The notes: a model not told the origin generated them from the letters alone. A stretch of DNA of 64,000 nucleotides from Pseudolabrys sp. Root1462 (GCF_001426945.1 NZ_LMFS01000001.1:541151-605150); one strand, 5' to 3'. Numbered from the stretch's first letter, positions 8,244 to 16,841 are shown. Made by a program: numbers and translations.

Positions 8244-8357
8244 TTATTTCTTCGGGGTGCCGAGTGACGCCTTGTAGGCGGACACTTGCTTGGGCTTGCC
8301 CTTGTCAGCCTTCGGCTTCTTCTTTTCCTTGGGCACGCGCATTTGACCTTTAGCCAT
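8244..8357 (-). CDS. Very small lysine-rich protein, 37 aa
   Basis: A 37-residue, strongly basic protein starting MAKGQMRVPKEKKKPKADK and ending in a Ser/Lys-rich tail. Proteins of this type (MAKGQ... with a Lys/Pro run) are widespread in Hyphomicrobiales and unstudied. The start at 8357 is supported by GGGAG at the expected distance; the frame continues upstream without a better start. The charge suggests binding to nucleic acid or acidic surfaces, which is only inference. Confidence 0.65.
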   Translation of the reverse strand: MAKGQMRVPKEKKKPKADKGKPKQVSAYKASLGTPKK

Positions 8358-8488
8358 GACAGTCTCCCTGCTTGATGCACCGTTCGCGACCGCCGATCCG
8401 CGGCTCATGTCCGGCGCAGTTGAAACGCATATGATGGTGATGCGGCGCGGGCCGTTCGGCAAGAGGGTAGATGCCCGCGGGGGCGCGT

Positions 8489-8863
8489 TCAGGATGCCGG
8501 CTTATTGTCCGTGCCCGGCTTCGGTTTGGCCGCGGGTTTTGGCTTCGCGGCTGGCGCGGCCGCAGGTGCGGTCCTGGCATCGCCCGGGTGCATTTTCGCG
8601 TCGATGCATTTGTTGACGAAATCGCCCTTCGCATCGAGGCTTGCGCTCGCATGCGACTTCTCCGCCAAAGCCCAGCAGTCCATGGCGATCTGAGCCCGCG
8701 ACCTGGGCTTGTCATCGGCCTTGTCACCGGTCGTCGATGAAGCCTGATTGCGCGCGTGATAGGAGGCCAGTTCGCTGAACGGGTCGGCCGGACCGCCGTC
8801 GGTCTGGCAGCCCGCGAGCAGGCCGGCGGCGATCGTGACCAGCATCAGCGTGCGGATCTTCAT
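8489..8863 (-). CDS. Hypothetical lipoprotein
   Basis: A 124-residue protein with a type II signal peptide: lipobox LLAGC with the lipidated Cys at residue 19. The mature part contains a short helical domain (about 40-90, with Cys63 and Cys86) and an Ala/Pro/Lys-rich tail with repeated AKPKP units that could interact with the cell wall. The ATG at 8863 gives a normal signal peptide. No family recognised. Confidence 0.75.
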   Translation of the reverse strand: MKIRTLMLVTIAAGLLAGCQTDGGPADPFSELASYHARNQASSTTGDKADDKPRSRAQIAMDCWALAEKSHASASLDAKGDFVNKCIDAKMHPGDARTAPAAAPAAKPKPAAKPKPGTDNKPAS

Positions 8864-9119
8864 TTGTGACTGACCGGCGGGGACTGCGTGGCGCATTATC
8901 CAAATCTCGATGGTTCTTCCGCGGGCGAAAGCGTGAACGAGACGGCGATTCGCTTGAAGATGCCCATGTTGCTGAAAAAATCGGAGGACGGCAACTGCCT
9001 CATGGCTCCGCCAGCCTCGACGCCGCGCGTCGCCACAGCGGGTTCTGCCGGGCTGTCCCGGTGACAGGCGCGCCGGTGCCGGTCTAGATTGCCGCCCCAA
9101 GTCAGCGAAGGAGAACGCC

Positions 9120-9515
9120 GTGCCGAATTTTGTCTGGGACCATATCCATCTGCGCACGCCGGACCCGGAGGCGACGGCCCAATGGTTCGAGCGCATGCTC
9201 GGCGCGGAGATCCTTCGCTCCACGCAACAGGGCGCGGTTCGCATCGATATCAAGCTCGGCGGCGCCAATATCTTTCTTGCCCCCGTGAAGGTCGGCGACG
9301 GCGTCAATGCGCCGCCGGTTACGCCCTATCAGGGTCTCGACCATTTCGGTCTCAAGGTCAGCGATCTCGACACGGTGGCGGCCGATCTCAAGGCCAAGGG
9401 CGTCGAGTTTACGATGGAGCCCAACGTGCCGCGGCCGGGTATCAAGATCTGCTTCATCCGCGGACCGCAGGGCGTTTCGATTGAATTGCTGGAGCGCGAT
9501 CCGAAATACGTCTGA
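9120..9515 (+). CDS. VOC family protein (glyoxalase/bleomycin-resistance fold)
   Basis: A 131-residue protein of the vicinal oxygen chelate superfamily. WDHIHLRTPDPEATAQWFE (residues 6-24) and GLDHFGLKVSDLD in the second half are the paired beta-alpha-beta motifs, with candidate metal ligands His8, the His of LDHFG and the Glu of SIELLE. GTG start, preceded by AAGGAG. Such proteins act as lyases, isomerases or dioxygenases, and the substrate cannot be read from sequence. Confidence 0.85.
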   Translation: MPNFVWDHIHLRTPDPEATAQWFERMLGAEILRSTQQGAVRIDIKLGGANIFLAPVKVGDGVNAPPVTPYQGLDHFGLKVSDLDTVAADLKAKGVEFTMEPNVPRPGIKICFIRGPQGVSIELLERDPKYV

Positions 9516-9685
9516 CGGATCTGCGCATGATGCGGGTTCGGCCCGCATGATGCAGCGACGCTCTTAAATGTGGTTTGGACGGCAGTGCTGTGCGTCACGC
9601 CAATGCGATCCCGCGAGGGGTTGCCATGCGCAGCTACGGCCTTTAAATCCGCAAGAGGTGCGACGTGCTGGAGACAGGATCGGCG

Positions 9686-10078
9686 ATGCGAAATCGGGAA
9701 CTGACGGCCGTTATCCTCCTGTCGCTCGCGGTAGTTGGAACTGCATCGGCTGAAACCCGCTTCGAGCGCACGCTCAAGATGCTGATGCCCACCGATCGCA
9801 TGGCGCAGCTCTGCGATTACACCGCGATGACGCGTATCCGAAAGGATGAGCGGCAGTACCGGCCCGATCGCGCCGTCGCCAATGCGCAGGTCGACGTCAA
9901 GATTTCCGGCAATACAGTCGAGGCTAAAGGCGGCGCCTTCCGCAGCCGCGGCAAGTGGTACGCGATGAGCTACACTTGCAAGACCAACGACGACCATCTC
10001 AGCGTGCTGTCGTTCACCTACAAGACCGGCGCCGAAATTCCTCAGGAAAAATGGGCGGCTTACGGCCTGTGGCAGTAA
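9686..10078 (+). CDS. DUF930 domain-containing exported protein
   Basis: A 130-residue exported protein. A signal peptide (cleavage near TASA, about residue 22) is followed by the DUF930 block: TRFERTLKMLMPTDRMAQLC, a KDERQYRPDRAVA segment and a final strand-rich region ending WAAYGLWQ. Two cysteines (in QLCDYTAM and YTCKTND) probably form a periplasmic disulfide. DUF930 proteins are found in Rhizobium-type genomes and are uncharacterised. ATG at 9686 was chosen over GTG at 9665 because it gives a standard signal peptide. Confidence 0.75.
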   Translation: MRNRELTAVILLSLAVVGTASAETRFERTLKMLMPTDRMAQLCDYTAMTRIRKDERQYRPDRAVANAQVDVKISGNTVEAKGGAFRSRGKWYAMSYTCKTNDDHLSVLSFTYKTGAEIPQEKWAAYGLWQ

Positions 10079-10082
10079 TGCG

Positions 10083-10772
10083 TCATTGAGTCCTTGCCGC
10101 CTTGAGGGTCAGCAGCGCGGCCGCCGCGCCGACAATGGTCGGGACCGCAAGACACCAGAATCCGGCCAGCCAGTAGAGCAGCGCCGACGCCGCGCAGCCG
10201 CCCGCGAAACACAGAATGCTGCCGCTCAGTCGGCCAAGCCGTGCATTGACGGTAGCTGCATTGCCTGTCGCGCCGATGGCAAGATCGACGGCATCCAGGG
10301 TCGCCTGCGTCGTCGAACCGGTCATGAGCGTCGTGGGCGGCAGATCGGCGAGATGCACGCGATGCAGTGCATTTTGCAACGCCATGGCCGCGATGCCGGC
10401 AAAACCGGTGAGCAACGCGGCGGGGCTGTCGGGATTGGCAAACGGACCGAAGATCACCGCGAGAGCAAAGAACGCGGCCAGCAAGACAACTTTTGTGCTC
10501 AGGAGGATCGGCAGCACCGGCGCGCCGACGCGGCGCAAGGCCGTGCCGGCCAATCGGGCGAGCGCCACGACGAGGATGAATTCCGGGAGCGCGATGAGTT
10601 TACCGAGGATGCCGTAGCTGCCTTCGACCAGCGCCGCGGCGAGCGTTACGAAATTGCCGGTGACATGGGCGGTGAACAAGCCGTGCAGGCCGAGAAAGCC
10701 GGCCGTATCCACATAGCCGCCATTGAATGACAACAAGGCAGCAAGCGCCGTCGGACTATCAGCATTTTTCAT
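10083..10772 (-). CDS. YoaK family membrane protein (DUF1275)
   Basis: A 229-residue integral inner-membrane protein with about six hydrophobic helices. The N-terminal LLSFNGGYVDTAGFLGLHGLF and HVTGNFV motif are the DUF1275/YoaK signature. The family is predicted to be a small-molecule transporter, without an established substrate. It converges on the DUF930 gene, with four bases between the two stop codons. Confidence 0.88.
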   Translation of the reverse strand: MKNADSPTALAALLSFNGGYVDTAGFLGLHGLFTAHVTGNFVTLAAALVEGSYGILGKLIALPEFILVVALARLAGTALRRVGAPVLPILLSTKVVLLAAFFALAVIFGPFANPDSPAALLTGFAGIAAMALQNALHRVHLADLPPTTLMTGSTTQATLDAVDLAIGATGNAATVNARLGRLSGSILCFAGGCAASALLYWLAGFWCLAVPTIVGAAAALLTLKAARTQ

Positions 10773-10859
10773 CGTCGATCCGCGACTGGCGAACCCGACA
10801 TTCTTGCGGGCCGTCCGAGCCGCGCGCCATGCAAGCGGCAGACCAACCGGACGGACAGC

Positions 10860-11105
10860 TTACTTTTTGTCTTTGATCGTCGTTGAGGGCCGGTCGCTAC
10901 CGCTCGCGGTTTCGCTGTGCCACTTGCCCTTCTCGTCCTCGTATTCGATCTCTTCCGTGTGTCCGGGAACGATCTGTTCGGCGGCGGCACGTTTGGCGGC
11001 CTCGAGAGCGGCGGCATGCGTCGGAAAGGGTTCCGAAAAGACGCCGTCGACCTTGTAGGCCCAGCCGCCGTCATGTTCGACGATTTCATACACGACGTTG
11101 GTCAT
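10860..11105 (-). CDS. DUF2188-like small protein
   Basis: An 81-residue protein. The N-terminal half (VYEIVEHDGGWAYKVDG, then PTHAAALEAAKRAAAEQ) matches the layout of DUF2188: two strands with a Gly-Trp-Ala turn, then a helix after FPTHAAA. The C-terminus is charged and disordered. GAGGCGG precedes the ATG. Probably cytoplasmic; function unknown. Confidence 0.7.
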   Translation of the reverse strand: MTNVVYEIVEHDGGWAYKVDGVFSEPFPTHAAALEAAKRAAAEQIVPGHTEEIEYEDEKGKWHSETASGSDRPSTTIKDKK

Positions 11106-11189
11106 TACCGCCTCGCTTTGCTCTTGATCGCGCCAACTTAGGTCGGTGGCGGCAAATTGTACAGCGTGGCGGGTCGCGTCCCGACCGGA

Positions 11190-11723
11190 TCAAAGTCCGT
11201 GTTCGCGCTTCGCCCGGTCGATGAATTCGGTAACGTCGGGCGGTAATTGCCGCAGGCCCTGGCGGCCGGCTTCCGACAGGATCGGTCGCAGCTTCGAACT
11301 GGCTAGGAATTCCGGCTCGCGGCCTGCGGGGATAATGCGATCGAAGACCATGACCATCAGGACGGCGAGCAGCACGACGCGGAACGCGCCGAGAAAGCCG
11401 CCCGCGGCGCGATCGACCACGCCGATGCGATGACCGGTGATTTCGCCGACGGCGCCCCGCATCAAGGCGGCGAGAAGAAAACCGATGATGAAGAATACCG
11501 CGAAAAACAGCAGCGGCAGTTGCGACGGCGTCAGCTGCAGGCGCGCATTCGCCAGCGGCGCCAGATAAGGCGTCACGGCAACCGCGACTGGCGCGGCAAT
11601 CAGGTAGCCCACAATCGTCGCCAGGCCGCGCATCAGACCGCTGCGCAAGCCCGCAATCACGGCGACAGCGAGGCAGAGATAAACTGCGCCATCGAACAGG
11701 TTAAACGGTAACTCGTTTGTCAT
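11190..11723 (-). CDS. CvpA-like integral membrane protein
   Basis: A 177-residue protein with about four membrane helices (roughly residues 12-30, 35-55, 70-90 and 110-132). The pattern of AGLRSGLMRGLATIVGYLIA and RAAGGFLGAFRVVLL resembles CvpA/colicin V production family proteins. The C-terminal 40 residues are soluble and end in an amphipathic helix. The ATG at 11723 was chosen because an upstream ATG at 11750 would add a charged extension before the first helix. It diverges from the PEBP gene. Confidence 0.7.
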   Translation of the reverse strand: MTNELPFNLFDGAVYLCLAVAVIAGLRSGLMRGLATIVGYLIAAPVAVAVTPYLAPLANARLQLTPSQLPLLFFAVFFIIGFLLAALMRGAVGEITGHRIGVVDRAAGGFLGAFRVVLLAVLMVMVFDRIIPAGREPEFLASSKLRPILSEAGRQGLRQLPPDVTEFIDRAKREHGL

Positions 11724-11803
11724 AGCGACCCTTATTGGCACATCCGCCATGTCCCCGCTAAACTGATAGCGAACAAGGTTATTGCGGCGCGAGGAGAACG
11801 ACG

Positions 11804-12298
11804 ATGGCATTCACGGTGTCGAGCAACAGCTTCAAGGACGGCGACTACCTGGCGATGACGCACGTGGGCGCGTCCGAGCATGGCTTCGGCTGCACCGGCG
11901 AAAACAAGTCGCCGCATCTGAAGTGGTCCGCCGGCCCGGCCGGCACCAAGAGCTATGCGGTGACCTGTTACGATCCCGATGCGCCGACCGGCTCCGGCTT
12001 CTGGCACTGGCTTGTTGTCAATATCCCGCCGGACGTCACCGAGCTTGCACTGGGCGCCGGCAGTGGCGCCGGCGGATTGCCGAAAGGCGCGCTGCAGACG
12101 CGGACCGATTACGGCTTTGCCGGGTATGGCGGTCCGTGCCCGCCGCAGGGCGACCATCCGCACCGCTATCTTTTCACGGTCTTCGCCGTCAACGACATGC
12201 TGCCCGTCAAGGAAGAGACGCCGGCGGCCCAAATCGGCTTCAACCTCAATTTCAAGACCCTGGCCAAGGCGACCATCATGGGGCTGTTCAAGCGTTGA
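11804..12298 (+). CDS. YbhB/YbcL family protein (PEBP fold)
   Basis: A 164-residue protein of the phosphatidylethanolamine-binding/Raf kinase inhibitor-like family. The signature CYDPDAPTGSGFWHWLVVNIP-type block (Asp-Pro-Asp-Ala-Pro and Trp-His-Trp) and GPCPPQGDHPHRY form the anion-binding pocket. No signal peptide, so cytoplasmic. GAGGAG lies before the ATG. In bacteria the ligand and role are unknown. Confidence 0.93.
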   Translation: MAFTVSSNSFKDGDYLAMTHVGASEHGFGCTGENKSPHLKWSAGPAGTKSYAVTCYDPDAPTGSGFWHWLVVNIPPDVTELALGAGSGAGGLPKGALQTRTDYGFAGYGGPCPPQGDHPHRYLFTVFAVNDMLPVKEETPAAQIGFNLNFKTLAKATIMGLFKR

Positions 12299-12438
12299 AC
12301 GGCCGGTAGCGATTGCCGTGGGTGGCTGACCCGGTCGATGAGTCGGTCATGGAACTTTCGACCGGACGGCGTATTGTCATGGTGCGCCGATTCACCGCCA
12401 TCCCCATAGGGCGGCTGAGGGCATCCAAGGAGATTTCC

Positions 12439-12882
12439 ATGACATTCCGTGCCAGCTTCCGCGCCGCTTTGGTGGCGCTTGTTGCACTACTCGGCTTCAG
12501 CTTCGCGACCGCGGCCTATGCCGACAGCGGCCGCGTTCATATCCGGATCGTAAAAGCCGGCTTCATCATCGGCGGCTCGGGCGGCAGCGGTACGCTTACC
12601 TTCCACGGCCGCAAGTACGGGCTGGGTATCGGCGGTATCAGCTACGGCCTCACGTTCGGCGCGTCGGAGACCAACTTCTACGGCACCGTCACCAATATCC
12701 GCCGTCCGCAGGACATCGAGGGCGTCTATGGCCAGGCCGGTGCCGGGGCGGCCGTCGGGCGCGGCGCGCAGGGCGTTGTGCTGACCAACCAGAACGGCGC
12801 CGTGCTGACGCTGAGCGGTCGTCAAGCTGGTCTGATCGTCAGCGCCGACCTCAGCGGTCTGGCACTGTCGCTCCGCCGCTAA
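12439..12882 (+). CDS. DUF1134/EipA-like exported protein
   Basis: A 147-residue exported protein with a signal peptide (cleavage near AYA, about residue 28). The mature domain contains GGSGGSGTLTFHGRKYGLGI, a GISYGLTFGASETNFYGTV segment and a final LTLSGRQAGLIVSADLSGL block. This order resembles DUF1134 proteins, including the Brucella envelope-integrity protein EipA. Similarity is judged by eye, so it may be a related but distinct family. AAGGAG precedes the ATG. Confidence 0.65.
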   Translation: MTFRASFRAALVALVALLGFSFATAAYADSGRVHIRIVKAGFIIGGSGGSGTLTFHGRKYGLGIGGISYGLTFGASETNFYGTVTNIRRPQDIEGVYGQAGAGAAVGRGAQGVVLTNQNGAVLTLSGRQAGLIVSADLSGLALSLRR

Positions 12883-12900
12883 GCTTCGCAACCACAATGC

Positions 12901-12934
12901 CGGGCGGGTGGCCCATAGGCTGCCCGCCCGCTTT
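12901..12934 (+). terminator. Probable terminator after the DUF1134-like gene
   Basis: Eight-base arms CGGGCGGG (12901-12908) and CCCGCCCG (12923-12930) with a 14-base loop, followed by CTTTG. The U tract is short. Confidence 0.45.
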
Positions 12935-12952
12935 GCTGTCGGCGATCATTAG

Positions 12953-12965
12953 TTGACAAAGTCAA
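12953..12965. promoter_or_regulatory. Candidate operator dyad upstream of the panE-like gene
   Basis: TTGAC-AAA-GTCAA, a perfect 5-base inverted repeat with a 3-base centre, 22 bases before the ATG at 12988. It may also supply a TTGACA -35 element. The binding protein is unknown. Confidence 0.35.
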
Positions 12966-12987
12966 GTAATGGCGCGAGGCTGCTTTC

Positions 12988-13917
12988 ATGACCCAACCGT
13001 CTTCGCCGACCCACCGCCCGAGCATCGCAATCGTCGGCCTGGGCGGTATCGGCGGGGCAGCGGCCGGACTGCTGGCTCGAACCGGCCGCTATGATGTCAC
13101 GGCCTGCGTTCGGCGATCGCTCGACCGCCTGTTCGTCGAAGGGCCGGATGGCGTCTTCGACGTGCCGCTGCGGAGCTTCACGGATCCGGCAGCGGTCAAA
13201 CCGGTCGATTGGGTTCTGCTGTGCACCAAGACCCATGAAACGGATTCAGCGGGCGCTTGGCTGCGGCGTCTATGCACCGCGTCGACGACCGTCGCAGCGC
13301 TGCAAAACGGAATCGACCATCAGGAGCGCATCGCGCCGTTCGTAAATGGGGCCACCATCGTGCCGGTCCTGGTCTACTACAATGGCGAGCGTCTGGCCCA
13401 GGACCGCGTGCGTTATAAGCCGGTCAGTGCCAACGAACTGGTGACGACCGAAGATGCGGGGGGTAAGGCGTTCGCCGACCTGATGCAGCCGACGCCGCTC
13501 CATGTTCTGACCAGCGCGGACTTCGTCACGTTGAAATGGCGCAAGCTGCTGATCAACGCCGCGGCCAATCCGATGACGGCCTTGACCTTGCAACGGCAGG
13601 CGGTGCTTCGCCGTCCCGACATTTACGCCTTGTGCCTCGAGGTGCTCGCCGAGGCGGCCAAGGTCGGCCGTGCCGAAGGTGCGGCGCTGACCGACGATGA
13701 ACCTGAGCGCATCATGAACTCGCTCATGACGTTTTCGCCCGAGCTCGGCACGTCCATGTATTTCGATCGGCTTGCTGGCAAACCGTTCGAAGTCGAGGCC
13801 CTGACCGGCGCGATCGTCGCGGCGGGCAAACGCCACGGCATCGCCACGCCGGTCAACGCCGTGCTGCTGACGCTGCTGCGCGCCATCAGCGAAGAGAACG
13901 CCAAGGTAGCGCGTTAG
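12988..13917 (+). CDS. 2-dehydropantoate 2-reductase family oxidoreductase
   Basis: A 309-residue NAD(P)-dependent oxidoreductase of the ketopantoate reductase (PanE/ApbA) family. The Rossmann motif GLGGIGGAAAG opens the chain (residues 13-23), KTHETDSAGAWLR and ALQNGIDH are family motifs, and the C-terminal helical domain contains KLLINAAANPMTALT with the catalytic-type Lys and Asn. A second PanE-like gene lies at 45858, so this copy may reduce another 2-oxo acid. GAGG precedes the ATG; its stop overlaps the convergent neighbour by four bases. Confidence 0.88.
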   Translation: MTQPSSPTHRPSIAIVGLGGIGGAAAGLLARTGRYDVTACVRRSLDRLFVEGPDGVFDVPLRSFTDPAAVKPVDWVLLCTKTHETDSAGAWLRRLCTASTTVAALQNGIDHQERIAPFVNGATIVPVLVYYNGERLAQDRVRYKPVSANELVTTEDAGGKAFADLMQPTPLHVLTSADFVTLKWRKLLINAAANPMTALTLQRQAVLRRPDIYALCLEVLAEAAKVGRAEGAALTDDEPERIMNSLMTFSPELGTSMYFDRLAGKPFEVEALTGAIVAAGKRHGIATPVNAVLLTLLRAISEENAKVAR

Positions 13918-14837
13918 GGCGCGCTCGACACTTTCAGAATTTCGATGAGCTTGCGGTCGCGCCACTGTTGCAGGTCGGCGATGCTGCGTCCCGCTGCTTC
14001 CTCGGCAACGCCATCGATGAGCAACTGCTTGGCGTCGGTGACGCGCGTGTCCTTGAAGTCGTCGATCCAGCTCTGCACCGCGGGCGCCAGATGCGACATG
14101 AAGTGCGTCATGCCGCCTTCGCCGCCGGCGAGGTGGAAGGTGAGGTGAGGGCCCATCAGTGCCCAGCGCAGCCCCGGACCGTAGGCGATGGCGGCGTCGG
14201 CATCGGCGACCGAGACGACGCCGTCGGCGACCAGGCTCACGGCCTCGCGCCACAACGCGGCCTGCAGACGATTGGCAACGTGGCCCTTCACTTCCTTCTT
14301 GATGTGGATCGGGTGTTTGCCGATCGCCTGGTAGAAAGCCATGGCCTTGGCGATCGCGTCTTCGGATGTCTTTTCGCCCGCCACCACTTCGACCAGTGGG
14401 ATGAGGTGCGGCGGGTTGAACGGATGGCCGATGACGCAACGTTCCGGGTGCGCGCATTTCACGGTGACGCGGGAGATCAGCAGCCCGGATGAACTCGAGG
14501 CGATCACGGCATCTTTGGGCGTTGCCGCGTCCATCTCCTTGAAGGTCTCGATCTTGATGTCCTCGCGTTCAGGGCCGCTCTCCTGCACGAAACTGACACC
14601 CTGACACGCCTCGGTCGGCGAGCTGTGAAACGACATCCGCTGCTGGCTGGCGCCGGGCACGACCCAACCGAGTGTTTCCAGCGTCGGCCAGGCGTTGGCG
14701 ATGAACCGTCGGGCGAAGGCCTCGCCTTGAGGGCTGGGGTCGGTGGCGCGGACGTCGTATCCCTGCGCAAGAAAAATGGCGGCCCAACTGGCGCCGATAG
14801 TCCCAACACCAACAACCGCGACGGTTTGTGACGGCAT
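13914..14837 (-). CDS. 3-hydroxyacyl-CoA dehydrogenase family protein (L-carnitine dehydrogenase-like)
   Basis: A 307-residue NAD-dependent dehydrogenase. The NAD-binding GVGTIGASWAAIFLAQG lies at about residues 10-26 and GHPFNPPHLIPLVEVVAGEK is the characteristic catalytic His/substrate segment of the family. The C-terminal domain follows from about 190. Length and motifs fit lambda-crystallin-like/carnitine dehydrogenases as well as 3-hydroxybutyryl-CoA dehydrogenases, so the substrate is left open. The ATG at 14837 has a strong GGGAGGG site; the TTG at 14858 would overlap that site. Confidence 0.88.
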   Translation of the reverse strand: MPSQTVAVVGVGTIGASWAAIFLAQGYDVRATDPSPQGEAFARRFIANAWPTLETLGWVVPGASQQRMSFHSSPTEACQGVSFVQESGPEREDIKIETFKEMDAATPKDAVIASSSSGLLISRVTVKCAHPERCVIGHPFNPPHLIPLVEVVAGEKTSEDAIAKAMAFYQAIGKHPIHIKKEVKGHVANRLQAALWREAVSLVADGVVSVADADAAIAYGPGLRWALMGPHLTFHLAGGEGGMTHFMSHLAPAVQSWIDDFKDTRVTDAKQLLIDGVAEEAAGRSIADLQQWRDRKLIEILKVSSAP

Positions 14838-14895
14838 TTCCAAGTCCCTCCCGCTCAAGTTTCGCGCGAGGATAGCGTGACCGGACGTGCCTGCG

Positions 14896-15504
14896 CTACT
14901 GGTGTTGGACGATCACTTTGGTGCCGACCGGAACGCGCTCGAAGAGGTCGATGATATCCTCGTTGACCAGCCGGAAGCAGCCGGACGACACCGCCTGGCC
15001 GATCGTCTCCGGCGCATTGGTGCCGTGGATGCGATAGACCGTGGTGCCGATGTACAGCGCGCGGGCGCCCATCGGATTGCCCGGACCGCCGGCCATGAAG
15101 CGCGGCAGATAGGGCTGGCGCTCGATCATCTCGGGCGGCGGCGTCCAGTCCGGCCACTCGGCCTTGCGCGTGATCTTGTGCGTGCCGCCCCACTGGAAGC
15201 CGTCGCGGCCGACGCCGATGCCATAGCGCAGCGCGCGCTGGTGATCGACGATGAGATAAAGGTAACGATCGGAGGTGTTGACCAAGATCGTGCCCGAGGG
15301 ATAGTCGCTGCGATAGAACACCGGAGTCCGACGCAGCTCTGGCGGCAATTCGACATCGCGCGCCGTGTGATCGACACCGGGATCCGGTTCTTGCATCGTA
15401 ATCGGATAGGTACTGCCGAAAGACTGCGCCTGCGCCGGGCCGGCGAGGACGCCTAGAGTTGCACCGGCCATCGCGACAAGGATGCCGAAAATTTTAGCGA
15501 CCAT
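14896..15504 (-). CDS. YkuD-type L,D-transpeptidase
   Basis: A 202-residue exported enzyme that forms 3-3 peptide cross-links or attaches proteins to peptidoglycan. A signal peptide (about 1-26, ending AQA) is followed by a YkuD domain (about 65-200) with the catalytic motif HGTNAPETIGQAVSSGCFR, containing the active-site His and Cys. The conserved WPDWTPPPEMI and PGNPMGARALYIG segments are present. It is paralogous to the gene at 46895. GGGAG lies before the ATG. Confidence 0.93.
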   Translation of the reverse strand: MVAKIFGILVAMAGATLGVLAGPAQAQSFGSTYPITMQEPDPGVDHTARDVELPPELRRTPVFYRSDYPSGTILVNTSDRYLYLIVDHQRALRYGIGVGRDGFQWGGTHKITRKAEWPDWTPPPEMIERQPYLPRFMAGGPGNPMGARALYIGTTVYRIHGTNAPETIGQAVSSGCFRLVNEDIIDLFERVPVGTKVIVQHQ

Positions 15505-15668
15505 GGCAGGACTCCCGGGACGTCGTCACATCGTCAGCCTACCACAAATGTCGGCTCCGACGGTGTGACCCGCAGCACACAGGTCGCTGCGCTATTGGTG
15601 CTATCGCTCGCCGCGACGTATAAAGGCGCCACCGGCCGATTTTGCCGATGGGAATTGGGGCGACGATC

Positions 15669-16076
15669 ATGCGGATTCTGACGACGGCAATTGTGTGTGC
15701 GCTCGGCGCGCTTCTGGGCAGCGCTGTCGCCCAGCTCGGCCCCGACATGAAACTCGAGGACGCCGGCTTTGTCATGCGGCCGGCGAACACCGCCGAGCAG
15801 CTCGCCCACATCAAGCGCGTGCCGCCGCGCCGCTTCGTCGCTCGCACCAAGAGCGGCAAACGCTACTACGTCTATGCCGATCCCGAGCTTTGCAAATGCG
15901 TCTTCGTCGGCGATGGCGTCGCGCTCGAGGCCTATCGCGACATGCGCAAGCGCTTGCAACAGCCCGACACGGTACCCGGCTCCGGCGTGGCGCCGCAGGC
16001 GGAGCTGGTCGAGGACATGGACGGCGACCTCTCGAACCTGATCGACGACGGCAACATCCTCGACTACAGCTTCTAG
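15669..16076 (+). CDS. Hypothetical exported protein
   Basis: A 135-residue protein with a signal peptide (residues 1 to about 22). The mature part has a basic segment (HIKRVPPRRFVARTKSGKR) followed by YYVYADPELCKCVFVGD, with a close Cys-x-Cys pair, and an acidic C-terminus. The Cys-Lys-Cys placement suggests metal binding or a redox pair. The ATG at 15669 was chosen to give a normal signal peptide; the frame opens at 15642. No family recognised. Confidence 0.65.
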   Translation: MRILTTAIVCALGALLGSAVAQLGPDMKLEDAGFVMRPANTAEQLAHIKRVPPRRFVARTKSGKRYYVYADPELCKCVFVGDGVALEAYRDMRKRLQQPDTVPGSGVAPQAELVEDMDGDLSNLIDDGNILDYSF

Positions 16077-16079
16077 GGC

Positions 16080-16406
16080 TCAGGCGCCGAACAGCCGCAC
16101 TGCCGACGTGATGCGCAGGACCTGCACGCTCTCCGGCAGCTCGAGCAGAAACTCGGCATCTCGCGGCAGGTGATGAATCTTGCGCGGATCGGCCCCGGCG
16201 TAGCGCGACATCGCCTCCACGTTCTCCCAGTAGGAAACCGTGATGAACTCGCTGTCGGTCTCGCGGTCTTCGCGGAACTGCGAGACGGCGAGCGCGCGCT
16301 CGGCGAGAACCTTGATGCCGTTTTCGTAGAGATAGGTCTCGTATTCGTCAGCACGGGCGCGCGAGGTGCGGCCGCGCCAGATCCGGGCAATGGTCGGAAC
16401 AGACAT
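16080..16406 (-). CDS. Antibiotic biosynthesis monooxygenase (ABM) family-like protein
   Basis: A 108-residue dimeric ferredoxin-like-fold protein. The layout IARIWRGRTSRARADEYETYL, then VSQFREDRETDSEFITVSYWENVEAMSRYAG, is the beta-alpha-beta-beta-alpha pattern of ABM-type proteins. Such proteins range from cofactor-free monooxygenases to haem-degrading enzymes and simple stress proteins. The ATG at 16406 is preceded by GGAGGAATG. It converges with the gene before it, with three bases between stops. Confidence 0.7.
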   Translation of the reverse strand: MSVPTIARIWRGRTSRARADEYETYLYENGIKVLAERALAVSQFREDRETDSEFITVSYWENVEAMSRYAGADPRKIHHLPRDAEFLLELPESVQVLRITSAVRLFGA

Positions 16407-16510
16407 CAGGCATTCCTCCAGCGGTCGGCGCACGAGCGCCGTATGCATGGAGCAAGCCTAACACGATACCGGCAACCCAATCCGCGCGACCGGATGCCGC
16501 GCGCGAGCTG

Positions 16511-16711
16511 TTACTTCTTGCCGAGCTTGTCGCGCTGCGCAACGAGCCGGTCGAGTTCGTCCTGCTGTTCGGCGATGCGATTGGCCGCGCGTTCTTCGTC
16601 CGCCGCGCCGGAGAAGGCGGCAGCCTGCTCGGTGAGCTGACGGATATTGTCGCGCAGAATGGCGATCCGGTCGTCGAGTTCGTCGCGGGACAGGGTCGGT
16701 TCGTTGGCCAT
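16511..16711 (-). CDS. Small coiled-coil protein
   Basis: A 66-residue acidic-basic protein predicted as a helical hairpin or coiled coil (DDRIAILRDNIRQLTEQAAAF, then RIAEQQDELDRLVAQRDKL). GAGG precedes the ATG. No signal peptide. Similar short coiled-coil proteins occur widely and have no assigned function. Confidence 0.65.
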   Translation of the reverse strand: MANEPTLSRDELDDRIAILRDNIRQLTEQAAAFSGAADEERAANRIAEQQDELDRLVAQRDKLGKK

Positions 16712-16841
16712 GGGCGTGTTTCCTCAAATAATGCCTTTTCTGTCACGGCCGGGCCGCACCGTAAAGCGCCTTTGACCGGCGGCCCGGCTTGCCTCGTTCC
16801 TCCGCCATGGCTATGGAAATGGCACCGGGGGAGATAAGCGT

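Noticed and set aside
12351-12372. GGAAC followed by CGTA upstream of the DUF1134-like gene
   Set aside because: Spacing is 14 bases and the -10 has a mismatch.
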